From positions 124,001-188,000 of the forward strand of contig JAMXSV010000012.1 of NCBI GenBank assembly GCA_027559495.1: DNA of 64,000 nucleotides, in the 5' to 3' direction. A model generated the notes under the pieces. That model was given only the letters and a program-made list of their open reading frames with translations, was not told the origin of the DNA and did not search any database. Shown one piece after another: positions 11,674 through 21,849 of the stretch; position 1 is the stretch's first letter; every line of letters starts with the position of its first letter. This DNA comes from Aurifilum marmelostoma. Lineage: Eukaryota; Ascomycota; Sordariomycetes; Diaporthales; Cryphonectriaceae. The translations under genes and the position numbers were made by a program.

Positions 11674-14016
11674 ATGTCCGGCAGGATCACAGCATGGGGA
11701 TGGCGCAGCTCACGACCCGAGTCCGCGGCCGACTACCCAGGCGTGCTGGTCCCCCTGGACCGGGCCCATCTGCACAGCCACTCCGCGAGGTGCGGGCGCG
11801 CAGAGTACGAGGAGGTGCCAGGCCGCGAGGGCGGGGTTGACGCCGGTGCCGACGGGGATGAAGACGGCGAGGAGGAGGAGGAGGAGGATGCAAAGGACAG
11901 GCGGGGAGGGGACGAGGGCGCGGCTATGCTGGAGATGAGCGCGGCAGAGTACAGCATTGAGGGTCTGAGGAGGGAGGTGAGGAGGGAGATGAAGGGCGGG
12001 GGGACGAGGTCGGCTTATGAGAGTGAGTGTCGTCTGTTGCTGGTGCTGCTGGTGCTGCTGTTTGCACAATGTTGTGTGTGGGAAGAGGGAAGAGGGAGGC
12101 TGACTGCTGATACTGTCCGACAGTGAAGTCGATGATTATCAACAAGGCTGTTCAGGATATCGGCATGGGGAGATATAACTGGCAGCTGTTTGTACTGTGT
12201 GGGTTTGGGTGGTTTGCAGATAAGTATGTCTCCTCGATGGTCTCTTTTATTTCTTTCCTCACTAACCAAAGAGACATATATCTATATCTCTAGTCTCTGG
12301 ATGCAAGTGAGTATATTCCCCGAGAATCGAATCTTGCCTCGAGATATGCTCTTCCTTTTGGTCCCTCCTCCTCCTCCTCCTCCTCCTCCTCATAATACAC
12401 ACTCACCAACATCACCCCCAGGGCGTCTCTCTCATCCTACCCTCCCTCTCGGCCGAGTTCTCCGTCTCGGAAAAACAGGTCCGCTACACCACCTCGTGGG
12501 TCTACCTCGGCCTCTGCCTGGGCGCCTTCACCTGGGGCATCGGCTCCGACGTGCTGGGCCGCCGCGCCGCCTTCAACGCCACCCTCCTCATCACGGCCGT
12601 CTTCGGCCTCCTCGTCTCCCCTCGCCCCCTCCTGGCCCGCCGTCTGCCTCCTCCTGAGCCTCCTCGGCTTCGGCGTCGGCGGCAACCTCCCCGTCGACGG
12701 CGCCCTCTTCCTCGAGTTCCTCCCGGACGCCTCCAGCAGCCTGCTCACCCTGCTCAGCGTCTGGTGGCCCGTCGGCCAGCTCGCCAGCTCCCTGCTCGCC
12801 TGGCTCTTCATCGGCCGCTGGCCCCCCGACCAGGGCTGGCGCAGGTTCGTCCTGTCCATCGGCCTCATCACCCTCGTCATGTTCGCCCTGCGCTTCTTCG
12901 TCTTCCGCCTGCTCGAGAGCCCCAAGTATCTCTTGTCCCGCGGCCGTCAGCCCGAGGCCGTGGGTGTGGTCCATGGTCTTGCCTACAGGAACGGGGCCAA
13001 GACCTGGCTGACGGAGGAGATTCTCGACGCCGTGGTGTTACTAGACAGTGACGAAGAAGGCTATGACGATCACAATAACAACAACAGCAACGAGAGGGCG
13101 TCGTCAACAAGGTCAGGCATTCACGGCGGTGTACCAGACCTGTCAATCTCATCAACCAAAAACGTCCTCAAGGCCCGCCTCGAGGGCTTCTCCGCTGCCC
13201 GCCTCCGTCCCCTGTTCAGCAGCCGCAAGCTGGGCCTCGCCACGATCCTCGTCTGGACCTGCTGGGCCACAATCGGCATGGGATACCCCCTCTTCAACGC
13301 CTTCCTGCCGCAGTACCTCTCTCACCACCAAGGAGGAGGAGGAGGAGGAGGAGGAGGAGGAGGAGCAGACACATCTCATGCCTCATCTTCAGATCCCACA
13401 ACAAGCACCACCCCAGCCGACATCTCGCCCGAAACCTACCGCGACTACGCCATCCTCAGCATCGTCGGCGTCCCGGGCAGCGTGCTCGCCTACTTCGCCG
13501 TGGACAGCCCCTCCCCCTTCCTCGGCCGCAAGGGCACCCTCGCCCTCTCGACCCTCGTCTCGGCCGGCTTCCTCTTCCTGTTTGTCAGCTACGGCAAGAC
13601 CCCCGCCGCCCAGCTGGCCTTTTCCTGCGTCGAGGCGTTTAGTCAGAATATCATGTACGGTGTGCTGTATGCCTTTACCCCGGAGATCTTGTAAGTTTTT
13701 TTTTTTTTTTTTTGTTTGTTTCTTTTTCTTTTTTCTTTTAACTTCCTCCTCTTTTCCCCCACCAGAGAACCCAAAAGACCGTCCCGGCTGAGCTGACTCG
13801 GCACGAAACCACAGCCCCGCCCCCGTACGAGGCGCAGGCACAGGCGTGGCCAGTTTCCTCAACAGGATCACAGGCCTCGTCGCGCCCATCCTGGCCGCGA
13901 GCATCCCTGGCGATGGCACCACCACGCCCATCTATCTGGCCGCGACGCTGATCCTCGCCGCGTTTGTGGGCATCGTTCTGATTCCTATCGAGACGAGGGG
14001 CCGGCAGAGGCTGTGA
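11674..14016 (+). CDS. MFS transporter, SV2/sugar-transporter-like; 13-nt micro-exon; one frame break
   Basis: Plasma-membrane major facilitator of unknown substrate. Five exons: 11674-12022, 12124-12223, 12294-12306 (13 nt), 12422-13690 and 13815-14016. The acidic N-terminus ends in EMSAAEYSIEGLRREVRREM. The micro-exon supplies LWMQ inside the first-helix motif GFGWFAD-N-LWMQ-GVSLILPSLS. Next come SDVLGRRAAFN, GFGVGGNLPVDGALFLEFLP (MFS motif region, helices 4-5), a variable loop with an Asn/Ser stretch, a nine-Gly run from a GGA repeat, and the final helices ending IPIETRGRQRL. The frame breaks once at CCCC 12618-12621: before it the protein reads ...ITAVFGLLVS, after it LAPSWPAVCLLLSLLGFG. 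One C fewer rejoins them (about 643 aa). Start choice: the ATG at 11694 is in another frame and stops. The gene is convergent with ERJ5, 197 bp away, with AATAAA at 14023. Confidence 0.88.
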
Positions 14017-14213
14017 AAAATTAATAAAAGAAAATTGTAGATTCGCCTCCTTCTTGTACATTTCTTTGTCTTTTTTTTCTTTCTTCCCTCCTGCATAATG
14101 CAGTGGGCGCGGCATAGTAGCATTTGAATCATAATCTCAGGCACATAATGACAGAGAGAGAAAAGAGGCATTATCTGGCATATACATATTATCACTACGT
14201 AGCAGCAACACGA

Positions 14214-15496
14214 TTACCGAGACGAGGGATCACCGTTGACGGCGGTCACCACCCCAGCCGGCTGCTTGTGCCTCATCCTCATGCCATTTCCCTGCGCCCC
14301 GGCGGGTGCGTCCTGTCTCCGCCTCGTGATCCTCGCGTGGATGGCCGCCTTGGTCATGGGGTCGTTGCGCACCGTGTTGTCCACCAGCCACCTCTTGACC
14401 TTGTCGCGCAGCGTCATGATGAGCTGCCGGTCGCCCGCAAACGGCGCCACCTCCATCTGCACTATGCGGTCCGCCTCCTCGCTCGCCGCGGCGATGGCCC
14501 TGGCGAGCTCGTTCAGGCTCTGGCCCGCCCTGGCGAGCTCGTCGTCGCCCCGGTTCTTCCTCAGCTGCACGCGTCCGCTGCGCGTGTCGGCCGTCAGGAA
14601 GGGCAGGACCTGGTTCAGGGCGATGGACAGGGTGAGGCTGAGCTTGCGCGCCATGACGACAGCCTGGAAGGGCAGGTAAGGCGGGTGGACCGCACCAGGG
14701 TTCCAGAATGACACGGCTGGGTTGACAACCCAGGCGAGGACGGGGTTGACCACACTCTCGAGGAGCCAAGGGTGGTCGGGGCGGGTGATGGTGTGCAGCT
14801 CAAAGGTGAGCAGGGCCGCAAAGGCCAGATACCGCCAGTAGATGCCCTCGCGGAAATAGCCCAGGATGGGGAGCACGTACAGAAACACGGCGCCCACCCC
14901 ATAGTACCACACCAGGCCTGTCGCCCCTCTCATCACGTAGTCGCGCACCACAACACACTTGGTCCAGCTTGTCATGTCCGGCCCAAAGCGGTCGTAGGCG
15001 AAGCGCTTGACCTCGTCCGACAGGGTCTCGTGTGCGAGCTGCACCCGCACGTATAGATCGGCGTTGAAGGCTGTGGGGCCTACCGACGCGGCCTTGTCCG
15101 GGTGCATGGCCGCCGACAGCTGGCGGTAGCGCCTCTTGATATCCTTCAGGCCTGCATCTGGCAGCACCCCCAGGACCGAGTAGAAGTCCTTGTTGGCGGG
15201 CCGCTGGAGCTCCCAGTCGGCCTCGTAGACGGTGAAGAGCAGGTACGCACAGATGACGACCATGTAGATGCGCCTGTAGTGCTCAGCCCAGCGCTGCTGG
15301 CCTGGCTGCGGACGAGGGGCGCCGGCGCGAATCGTGACGTTGTAGTAGAGGTTCTGGAGGAAGCGGGTGGCCATCTGGTGGAGAAGAAGGATTTCATGTC
15401 AGAAGACGACAGCAGGAAGAAGAAGAGGGCACGCAACTTGACTTGACTTACATCAGGGAGGATGGACCAACCCATCAAGGAAAGCCACTGCGACAT
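14214..15496 (-). CDS. ERJ5: ER membrane DnaJ protein (Erj5 family)
   Basis: An Hsp40 co-chaperone anchored in the ER membrane, thought to help protein folding and ER homeostasis. Two exons: 15496-15452 encodes MSQWLSLMGWSILPD; intron 15375-15451 (GTAAGT...CCAG); exon 2 is 15374-14214. The total is 401 aa. A first membrane helix lies at about residues 51-66 (IYMVVICAYLLFTVYE). The J domain follows (KDFYSVLGV..., about 77-150) with the catalytic H-P-D tripeptide at 106-108, and then hydrophobic segments (GLVWYYGVGAVFLYVLPILG and YLAFAALLTFEL). The C-terminal half is a predicted helical region with an Arg-rich tail. An annotation starting at the internal ATG of exon 2 would lose the first 15 residues, which match the start seen in fungal relatives. 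The gene is convergent with the MFS gene. Confidence 0.92.
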
Positions 15497-16506
15497 CGTG
15501 ACAGAGGTCTAGGGGTGGGAGGATGCCCACTACATTGGCAGATGTGTAGAGGCCCACCCAGGCAGAAGATAAATCAAGAGAGCCTGGGAGACAAAGAAGA
15601 GAGAGGGGGGGAGAGAGAGAGGGAGAGAGAGAGAGAGGCTTCTGGGGAATTGTTGTGGTGGTAGCCTGGAGTGGTGGAGGGGTGTGGTGTAAAGTGTTGA
15701 AGGAGGAAAAGGAACGACGATGGTAGTGGCTATGTGTAACTGTACAGTAGTTTGGTAGGTACCTGAAAGGTGTACATGGGTACTGTACTTTAGGCGCTAT
15801 AGGCACTGGCATGTGCTAGTGGAGCTAGATAGTTACTGTAGAATACAGGCTGACTAAGCCCGGGGAGGGGGGGATGGCTTCCACCACGATACATATGAAT
15901 ATTGACCAGTCCTTCAAGGGCTGTTTTTTCTTTTTTCCTTTAAAAAACAAAAATAATGAATCCTGCCATTTGTGTCGATGGTACTGCATTTACTATTCCT
16001 AAATTACTGTCACGACTACTTTGAGAATAACTACACATTATACAAATAGGATCTTCATCTTTCCAAGCCTCCCTGCATCATAATTCTACGAACAATGTTG
16101 ACGAAATTGAACAAAGGCAGTGTCTAAGAATTAGTCAATATAGTGGAGGGCACATCTGAATCCACTTGATGGAGATGTACTGGCAATAGTCACAGTATGT
16201 ATTCCCAGGGTTGCCAAGCAGTAGATCAGCGTGGGATGTGATGGCCTGAATAAAAGCGTGGTCATCTCTTTTTTTTTTTTTTTTGAATATATATATATAT
16301 ATATACATATATATCCACATGTGTATATGCTTGCTTACGTCTGTGCTATCAGACTCTCTTGCAGCCGAGTGCAGCCGCCTCTATGTCCCGTAAAAGATTC
16401 ATACATGGATGCTTTCTTCAAAACTCCGTTCCTTCTACTTCCGTACGCCATGACCCCAATCTAAAGTCCGTATTCAACACAGAGTACAGCGCATGCCCGG
16501 CGTCAA
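15497..16506. other. Intergenic region
   Basis: Holds a GA repeat (15600-15640), a TAC/GTA palindrome cluster (15739-15790) upstream of ERJ5, and an AT-rich 3' flank with a T run and an AT repeat (16269-16315). No gene seen. Confidence 0.5.
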
Positions 16507-18407
16507 TTACGCCTCCATACGTCCATCATGCTCGGCTATCTCCTCCTGTATCTCCTCCTCGTCTTCCTGGTCCGCCGGCTCCGCCCACCCCGTGCCGGCC
16601 TGGAGCACAAGTACAAGAATCGTCAATGCGGCTGCAGATGTGTACATTACCTTCAGCGCCGCCTCGTACCCACGGATCGCGATCTCCCTCTCCGCGTCAC
16701 TGAGGGCACCGCTGAAGACAAAATTTGGGCTTCCCACGAGCCGCGCCACGAATCGCAAGCGGCCCGGCGACAGAACATCTGTGCCGTCGAGCTGCTCATA
16801 TCCGATCATCAGTTGTTCCCTCAGCTTTCTCGTGAACACGCCACCCCCGATCGAGGTCCCAAAGCTGCCGGCAAAACCACGGAATGTCGCCAGCAGGCCA
16901 GTGGCGATGAAATGCGTCCCAGGTGCCGAGACGTGCAGGATGTGTGCCAGTGTGTAGTTTAGGGCAGCCCCGGTGCAGAAGCCGTTGCAGAACACAACCA
17001 GCACATACGCCCACGCTGGCGAGGCGGCATTGCTTAGCAGCGACAGGCCGAAGACGGATAGTCCAAATAGAAAGTTCGAGACGAGACAAGGTACATAGAA
17101 GGACCCAGCGCGCCGGACGTGAAGCCAGCCGACAAGAAGGCCACCAACGCCGAAGCCGAAGTTCGTTGGAATGAGGACCGATCCTGCCACCGTTGGGGGC
17201 AGACCTCGCACGGCGAGGACGAATATCGGCGCGTAGTAGAGGACTGTCCAGCGTGCCCCCATGAGACCAAGCTGCGCCAGACACGAGAGCAACACCCCGC
17301 GCGACTGGAGGATGCTCAGCGGGATGAGAGGGTCAGCCGCCAGCTTGTACTCGTTGAAGATGAAAAAAGCCAGAGTCAGGATAGACACGATCATTGGCAG
17401 GGGCTGGATGGTGCCGGACAGGCCGTAAAGGAAGAGCACGATGGTGGCTGTCAGGAATAAGGCACCGCAGTAGTCGATTGTCTTGAGCTTCTGTAGTGTG
17501 CTCTTGTCCTTGGAAAGGTCGTCCGTTGTCGACTTGGGTATGCTGAAGTAGACGCCGAGGCCCGCCAATAGCGAGATTGGTGCCTGTACGAGGAACAGTT
17601 CACGCCACCCAAGCACCGGCAGCAGCGCACCAAACACTACGGCACCTGCAGAGATACCAACTGTAAACCCGGCATTGACCATGCCAACAAACAAACCCCT
17701 GCGTCTCCTCGACGTGAGCTGGAGGACCAAGATGAGAGACAGCGTCATGATGCAGCCTCCAGCCATGCCGGTCAGACTCCTCCCAAGGAGAAAGACTGCA
17801 AACGAGTCGGCACGAGACGTAACGACGGCGCCAAGTGCGAAGAGGCATGCCGTCACCAAGATCATATGGCGGAGGGAGAAGATGGTCGCCAGCCGACTTG
17901 CCAGGGGTGAAGTTGAGGCCATGACAATTAGGTAGACTGAGGTGAACCACATGGCGCCGTCGTACGCCTCGAGGTCATCTGCAATGTCGCCCTGGACCAT
18001 AGTCATCCCGGACACTGCAGCCCATCATCACCAGGTCAGCAATCTAAACTCCACCAGCTTATAACGGGCACAAGGGAGAAGAGAGGCTCACTGTTGCATG
18101 CCTGCATAAACATGAGGATCCACATGCTGATACAGATGCAAACAGCCCGTGTTGGGGTGACATAATGCTGGACTGCGTCGTCGTCGTCTTCGTCGGCCCC
18201 AGCCCCAGCCTCGCCGCCGGCATGTGGGCGGTGAGGCTCAGCTGGCGAGACATCGCGGAGGGTTGGAGATGTTGACCTCGGGCCCAGCAGCGGAGAGTCT
18301 TCAGAGGCAACGGCCACTGTGGAGCTCTCACTTGGCGTATAGTCGTTTGCCAGATGACTGCCAGGTCTTGACAGACTGCTGGTATTTGACTGCCATTCTC
18401 GTGTCAT
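16507..18407 (-). CDS. MFS transporter, DHA2-like (drug/H+ or vacuolar amino-acid type)
   Basis: A multi-pass transporter of 607 aa. Exon 1 is 18407-18092; the intron is 18015-18091 (GTGAGC...GCAG); exon 2 is 18014-16507. The splice creates the Met in QACNMSGMTMVQGDIADDL, a junction typical of this group. The N-terminal ~85 residues are hydrophilic (DSPLLG, then an acidic DEDDDD stretch). Helices start at TRAVCICISMWILMFMQACN. Motif A-like LASRLATIFSLRHMIL, then LGRSLTGMAGGCIMTLSLIL, then the motif C-like segment GFTVGISAGAVVFGALLPVLGWRELFLVQ follow. The helix count fits 14 helices rather than 12. Substrate cannot be deduced; relatives include toxin/drug exporters and Vba vacuolar permeases. 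No biosynthetic genes lie beside it, so a cluster role is not indicated. Confidence 0.87.
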
Positions 18408-20220
18408 CTCTGTACTTTGGCGGATTTGATGTCAAAAGTGCCCTTGCCGAGTCCAAGGTAATGGTCCCTCTCTTGATGTGTATATATTATATATCCACAA
18501 GAGTATCGTTGGCCGAGACGCGACAGGACTTTCAGCAGTGAAGGGTGATAGTAGTACAGAACATGATTACAAAAAAAAAAAAAAAAATAGACAGCACAGA
18601 TGGGGTATGCCCCTGATCGAAGCAATCAACAGGAGGACTCGAAAGCTTTCAAACGTTGGAACCGGCCAACGAAGTCGCTGACGAAGAGGATAAGGACCCC
18701 TATAGCAACAGGGGGACGATTGGTAATCTGGAATCCGTCCTCCGGATCAACCGGCCGGATGTCGGGGCTAGACGCGGCAGGGTTCCCTGTTCCGGCCCCC
18801 GGGCTTCTGTCTCTCTCTATCCCTGGCCCTCCCCTTCATAGTGCGCAAAGTCAAAGAGCAACACGTTCTGGCGGCAGAGACTTGGTTTCCCTGGACTTTG
18901 CAATTTCACATTCTTTGAACATGTTGTTGGTCCATTGTGTTGATTGATTGCCGCCGCAGTCTTTGCGACACACCGACCACATGAGCCGCCGCTTGTACAA
19001 TGATGCTTGGAGATTTAGGAGAGAAGGCCTGAGGTATATGCCGTCGATTCTCTGCATCGTTATGATGCTTCATGATGTCCAACAGCTGGAACTCTGCCCG
19101 AGGAGGATGCTCGAGCCGAAGACGTGTCGAATGCTCCTCAGACAGGTGGACACGGAAGCCGACAGCTGCGGATTCCTGCCAGCGCATGGGTCGTTGCAGA
19201 ATATGCATGCATGGTCAGGTGGCTCATGTAAGTGAGTGTTGTCCGCGCAGATGCAGACGCCGGAGTAACTGTCTTTAGTCATAGATCGACAGCTGTTGCG
19301 GAGAGTAGCTAGACAACAATTGCTCCGAAGTCCAAGAACGGAATCATTGATAACGACGTGGTGTGTTGAGGCCATTCAGGCTCGGACACGTCTGCCTGAT
19401 CAGGTCCTCAGTTCTCCAGCGGCTCGTTTCCACACGATTGAGAACTCCACTGACTGGAAAAGGAGAGCAACGAGAACAAGAAGAGAGGTCGATCATACGT
19501 AGTATTCACTCATTTGTGATGATTGGCGGCCGAGGAGGAGAGCGAGCACGGACGAACTATGCCAGAAATATGCAGGGTCCAAACGTCATTCTCACCTGTT
19601 TATGTTATGCTCGCACTTGCCTTCAGCATTGTTGTCTTCAATCGATGGGAAGGAGACATGGGGAGGACGAGAGCAGCAATAGTGCTGGCCAGTGCCACTA
19701 AAACCCTGGCAATAGCGCTATAACCCTGGCACATACACAAATCCGGACACGATCACACACCACGTGCACAGCTGCAGGTCGTCGCTTCCAGAAGCGAGGG
19801 GTCGAAATTTCCAGAGACCCGCAGAACAGGACCGCGCTACACGGTTCAACCTTGCAGATCTGGACGGCAAGTCACTTTGTACCTCAGTACCACGGTACGT
19901 GCGCCGTCCTCCGTTCCCCCAGCCGCCGTCCTTCTATTTCTTCCAATCCTACTTAACTCTCTCCGCCTCTGTCTCAGCCACACCCTCCAGAGAATTCCTC
20001 CTCAGACCGAAACAACAACCTGCCCACCTCTAAACCTACCACACCACCAACCAACAGAGTACCTGTCCACACTACCTACAATCCAAGCACATCTACAGAA
20101 TCCGATATCAACATCTGAGGCTCAATAAACTCGAACTCGGCCTCGATTTGCGCCCTCGAACCAGACCTTTCAACCTCTTTCTCATCGTCAGCGATAAATC
20201 CCCCAAGGTGGCAAGACGAA
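18408..20220. promoter_or_regulatory. Divergent intergenic region MFS2 / antizyme
   Basis: 1.8 kb between two divergent genes, without a recognisable gene. It contains an A run (18570-18587) and a TAC/GTA palindrome cluster (19879-19900). A C/A-rich leader-like stretch (19900-20220) lies just before the antizyme start. Confidence 0.5.
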
Positions 20221-21325
20221 ATGGCGCCCATGAAAAACTTAAATTCCAATTCATCCAGTAGTAATTATGGCGAGGACGTTGCCCGTCAGGCCAATGTGCT
20301 CGCCAGCTGCTACGTCGTCGATGTCGCCGGCTCTCTGAAGGGCCTCCACTACTGCACTACCCTGGCTGCAGGTAAGGACGAGAACATCTTTCTCCACCTC
20401 TCCCACTACCCTACACTCCTTTTGTTCCGAGGACCAGCCATCACTGACACGCGAACTCTATACAGGGGCCGAGTGGTATTCCTGAGGTTCCTATCTCAGG
20501 ACTACCATCCCCTCCCTCCAGTCCCCCCTCGCGGCATTCACCTCCGACAACGAGCTCGCCATCAAGCCCAAGCCCAAGCGTAACCACACAAGCGCCAACG
20601 GCTCCGGCAGTGCTCGTGCCCGTCGAGGGGGGGCAACACTTCGCATCAGGGAAGAATGTGAGAGATTCTTTTGTGAGACCATGAAGGTCGTTTTCCACGG
20701 TGAGGAGAACGCGGCCACTCATGGCTCCGGCCTGACGGGTGTTTATCAACAACATCTACATCATCATCGCCATCATCAACATGAACCATCCAGTCGAGAC
20801 CGCAGCCAGTCGTCCGACACTGGCAGGAGTGTCGCCTCTGTCGACTCTGGCTACTTTGGTTCTTACACCTGCGACGACCACTGCTCCGACGTCCAGCAGC
20901 GCCTAGCTCCGCCCAGCGACTCTTCCCCTGACGAGGGGACGAGTCTTGACGGGCCGTGCACCGGCAATGGCATTGAGGCAACCGCGTGGATGGAGATTTG
21001 GGACTATCAAGGCGGTGCTAGCTTCCTCGCCTTCGTCGCCGAGGACCTGTCCACCGGCGAGAAGTCGCTGTTCACCTTTTTCGACGCGGGCGTGGTCGGC
21101 CGCGACTTGAAGAAGGCCCTGGTCGCCCTGATCGAGCTGGCCGAGGCCCCTCTTGGCTGCTCCAAGTTGGTCATCTGCATTGACCGGTCAATCGAGCCCG
21201 ACGAGATGCAGCCTCTGACCAAGGGCCTGGCATGGGCTGGCTTCGAGCTGGACACCCTCGACCAGTGGGCCGATATCCGGGACGTTACCAGCACCAGGTG
21301 GATCTTTATGGGTATGGAACTGTAG
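20221..21325 (+). CDS. OAZ1: Ornithine decarboxylase antizyme, expressed by +1 programmed frameshifting
   Basis: Antizyme binds ornithine decarboxylase, sends it to the proteasome and blocks polyamine uptake; polyamines raise its own frameshifting, closing a feedback loop. Exon 1 is 20221-20371 (start MAPMKNL, with ASCYVVDVAGSLKGLHYCTT); the intron is 20372-20465 (GTAAGG...ACAG); exon 2 starts at 20466. ORF1 ends GAEWYS then TGA at 20483. The site TGG TAT TCC TGA (20474-20485) matches the known antizyme +1 site. After slipping, the frame reads SEVPISGLPSPPSSPP. The conserved C-terminal domain (REECERFFCETM, FLAFVAEDL..., KLVICIDRS, KGLAWAGFELDTLDQWADI, WIFMGMEL) lies in the original frame, so a second one-base correction is needed. 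The best place is the six-C run at 20523-20528: one extra C leads to LAAFTSDNELAI. The total is about 336 aa. The family call is strong; the second break is probably an assembly error. Convergent with HIS7. Confidence 0.92.
20474..20486 (+). promoter_or_regulatory. Antizyme +1 programmed ribosomal frameshift site
   Basis: Reads TGG TAT TCC TGA G. In antizymes the ribosome pauses with TCC in the P site and the TGA stop in the A site, then moves on by one base when polyamines are high. The mammalian and fission-yeast sites have TGG TGC TCC TGA, so only the middle codon differs. ORF1 begins at an ATG 54 codons earlier in spliced sequence. Confidence 0.88.
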
Positions 21326-21849
21326 GACTAAGTTTCGCATCTTTCCTGTACACGTCGATTGGTTTCTTTCTTCATTTTTTCTCTCTTTTCCTCTTGTTCC
21401 ACCTCGTTTAGCTGGGTGTACAACACTTGCACAGTTTTGTCTGCCGTCGTCCGGTCGACATAAGGTTATGAAAAGTTTCCACGGTCTTCTTCTGCAAGGG
21501 AGGAGCAGCAAAAGTAAAAAGATAAAAAAGATGAGGAGACACAGTACCGCATGAGGAGTTCAAGGAGCGTAGTGGTTGTCACACTTTTCGTACCTCTTCT
21601 GACTTTTGGTTCATGGGAAGGTTGAACACGTCGCAGCAACTTGTTAACATAACATACTTGGTATTCTCATGCAAATCTATAATTTTTGTCTACCAGTACT
21701 TGTTTTTTGTACAGCCCAGAATACATTATATGAAACCGCCTTGCCGCGGCCCCCTTTCGTTCTCTTCCGTCTCGAACCCCGTTGCTTCCCAAGAAAGAAA
21801 AAAAGAGGACTCGACGACCAGTAATTTTCGATACATGCATAAAATTCGA
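21326..21849. other. Convergent 3' spacer antizyme / HIS7
   Basis: A 3'UTR-like, T-rich then A-rich spacer between two stop codons; no gene. Confidence 0.5.

Noticed and set aside
16507..18407. MFS exporter as part of a secondary-metabolite cluster
   Set aside because: Neighbours are housekeeping genes (ERJ5, antizyme, HIS7); no synthase, P450 or cluster regulator is present in the window.
20483..20485. TGA in the antizyme gene read as stop-codon readthrough or selenocysteine
   Set aside because: The open starting frame downstream makes it tempting, but the TCC TGA context is the known +1 frameshift site, the +1 frame gives the Pro/Ser-rich segment expected there, and Pezizomycotina lack selenoprotein machinery.
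20487..20654. An intron to explain the second antizyme frame change
   Set aside because: I tried the GT donors and AG acceptors in this interval; none gave both an acceptable length and the required frame shift.
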